Assembly (NCBI GenBank): GCA_003552365.1
Contig: PUKR01000112.1
Span: 1 to 5,483, forward strand
Reading direction: 5' to 3'
Length of the DNA: 5,483 nt
Source of the DNA: Syntrophomonadaceae bacterium
GTDB taxonomy: Bacteria > Bacillota > Dethiobacteria > DTU022
This document shows positions 5,182-5,483 of this stretch, piece after piece. Numbering within the stretch: the first letter of the stretch is position 1; each line of letters begins with the position of its first letter. The notes beneath the pieces were generated by a model, which saw only the letters and a program-made list of their open reading frames with translations, was not told where the DNA came from and did not search any database. The position numbers and the translations under genes are program-made.

Positions 5182-5483
5182 TTAAATTTGATTTCTTTCA
5201 GAAAGGTTCAAGGCAATAAAAACAGCGGGCGCTAGAAGGGTTACCCAAATCCCCCCAAGCGCATAGCGAATAAAACCGAGCAGTTTTACTTCTGAAGGTA
5301 ATATTCCACCCAAACCGACTATGATGCCAAATAAAACTGCCACTCCTAAAAGCACTTTTACAGCCTGTTTCCCCGGGGGTGCAGACACTTTAGAGCGAAT
5401 CATATCACTTTCAATTACATAACCGACTGAAGCTCCGGAAAGGTAACCCAGTATCTTTGGCGGATCGACACCGGGAAGCAGCA
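5182..5483 (-). CDS. C-terminal part of a PAP2-family-like integral membrane protein (partial)
   Basis: The frame is open from the right edge to a TAA stop at 5184-5182, 99 residues in all. The first ATG (5403) has no ribosome binding site, and the frame upstream of it still reads as membrane protein (KILGYLSGASVGYVIESD), so the gene starts beyond the window. Three hydrophobic stretches are visible: the GYLSGASVGYVI stretch, KVLLGVAVLFGIIVGLGGIL, and YALGGIWVTLLAPAVFIALN near the end. The pattern of a glycine-rich helix, then E/D and basic residues, then a helix, then LGFIRYALGGIW with a final AP..F helix resembles from memory the extra C-terminal region of Clostridia PAP2 (undecaprenyl-diphosphatase-like) phosphatases. 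The catalytic PAP2 motifs would lie outside the window, so the family call is an inference. It is followed after 55 bases by the tat promoter and tatA copy 2. Confidence 0.55.
   Translation of the reverse strand, partial: LLPGVDPPKILGYLSGASVGYVIESDMIRSKVSAPPGKQAVKVLLGVAVLFGIIVGLGGILPSEVKLLGFIRYALGGIWVTLLAPAVFIALNLSERNQI

Overview
The window looks like chromosomal DNA from an anaerobic, Clostridia-type Firmicute (Peptococcaceae, Syntrophomonadaceae or Desulfotomaculia-like). This is inferred from four things: moderately AT-rich DNA with strong GGAGG-type ribosome binding sites and many TTG/GTG starts; a two-tatA plus tatC cluster without a recognisable tatB; the roughly 390-residue clostridial form of the F420-0:glutamate ligase family; and a PAP2-like membrane protein tail. 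No RNA gene, insertion sequence, CRISPR array or phage gene is visible.

Layout. Positions 1-293 are mostly non-coding. They hold perhaps the first codons of an unidentified minus-strand gene at the left edge and, at 238-264, an extended -10 promoter reading right. That promoter drives lnt (294-1892, plus), apolipoprotein N-acyltransferase with its full Glu-Lys-Cys triad. Everything to the right is on the minus strand. In transcription order, from the right edge leftwards, this is: the C-terminal part of a PAP2-like integral membrane protein (5483-5182), a tat cluster (tatA copy 2, tatA copy 1, tatC; 5111-3826) with its own likely promoter at 5149-5178, a 172-base gap, then a mobA-like nucleotidyltransferase (3653-3018) coupled to a CofE-like ligase (2997-1834). 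The CofE-like gene converges on lnt, and their coding regions overlap by 59 bases with no terminator between them.

How they fit. Lnt and Tat both act at the cytoplasmic membrane: Lnt N-acylates lipoproteins and Tat exports folded, often cofactor-loaded, proteins. MobA makes the guanine-dinucleotide form of the molybdenum cofactor, and enzymes carrying it are classic Tat cargo, so the Tat/MobA neighbourhood is sensible. The most intriguing pair is mobA plus cofE-like. A MobA-fold nucleotidyltransferase and a CofE-type ligase are also two of the later steps of coenzyme F420 synthesis, yet no other F420 gene is visible and the true substrate of this ligase family in Clostridia is, to my knowledge, not established.

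Start codons were revised where the sequence decides them. The cofE-like gene starts at 2997 and tatA copy 2 at 5111, because the longer readings translate through the ribosome binding site. The PAP2-like frame is open to the right edge.
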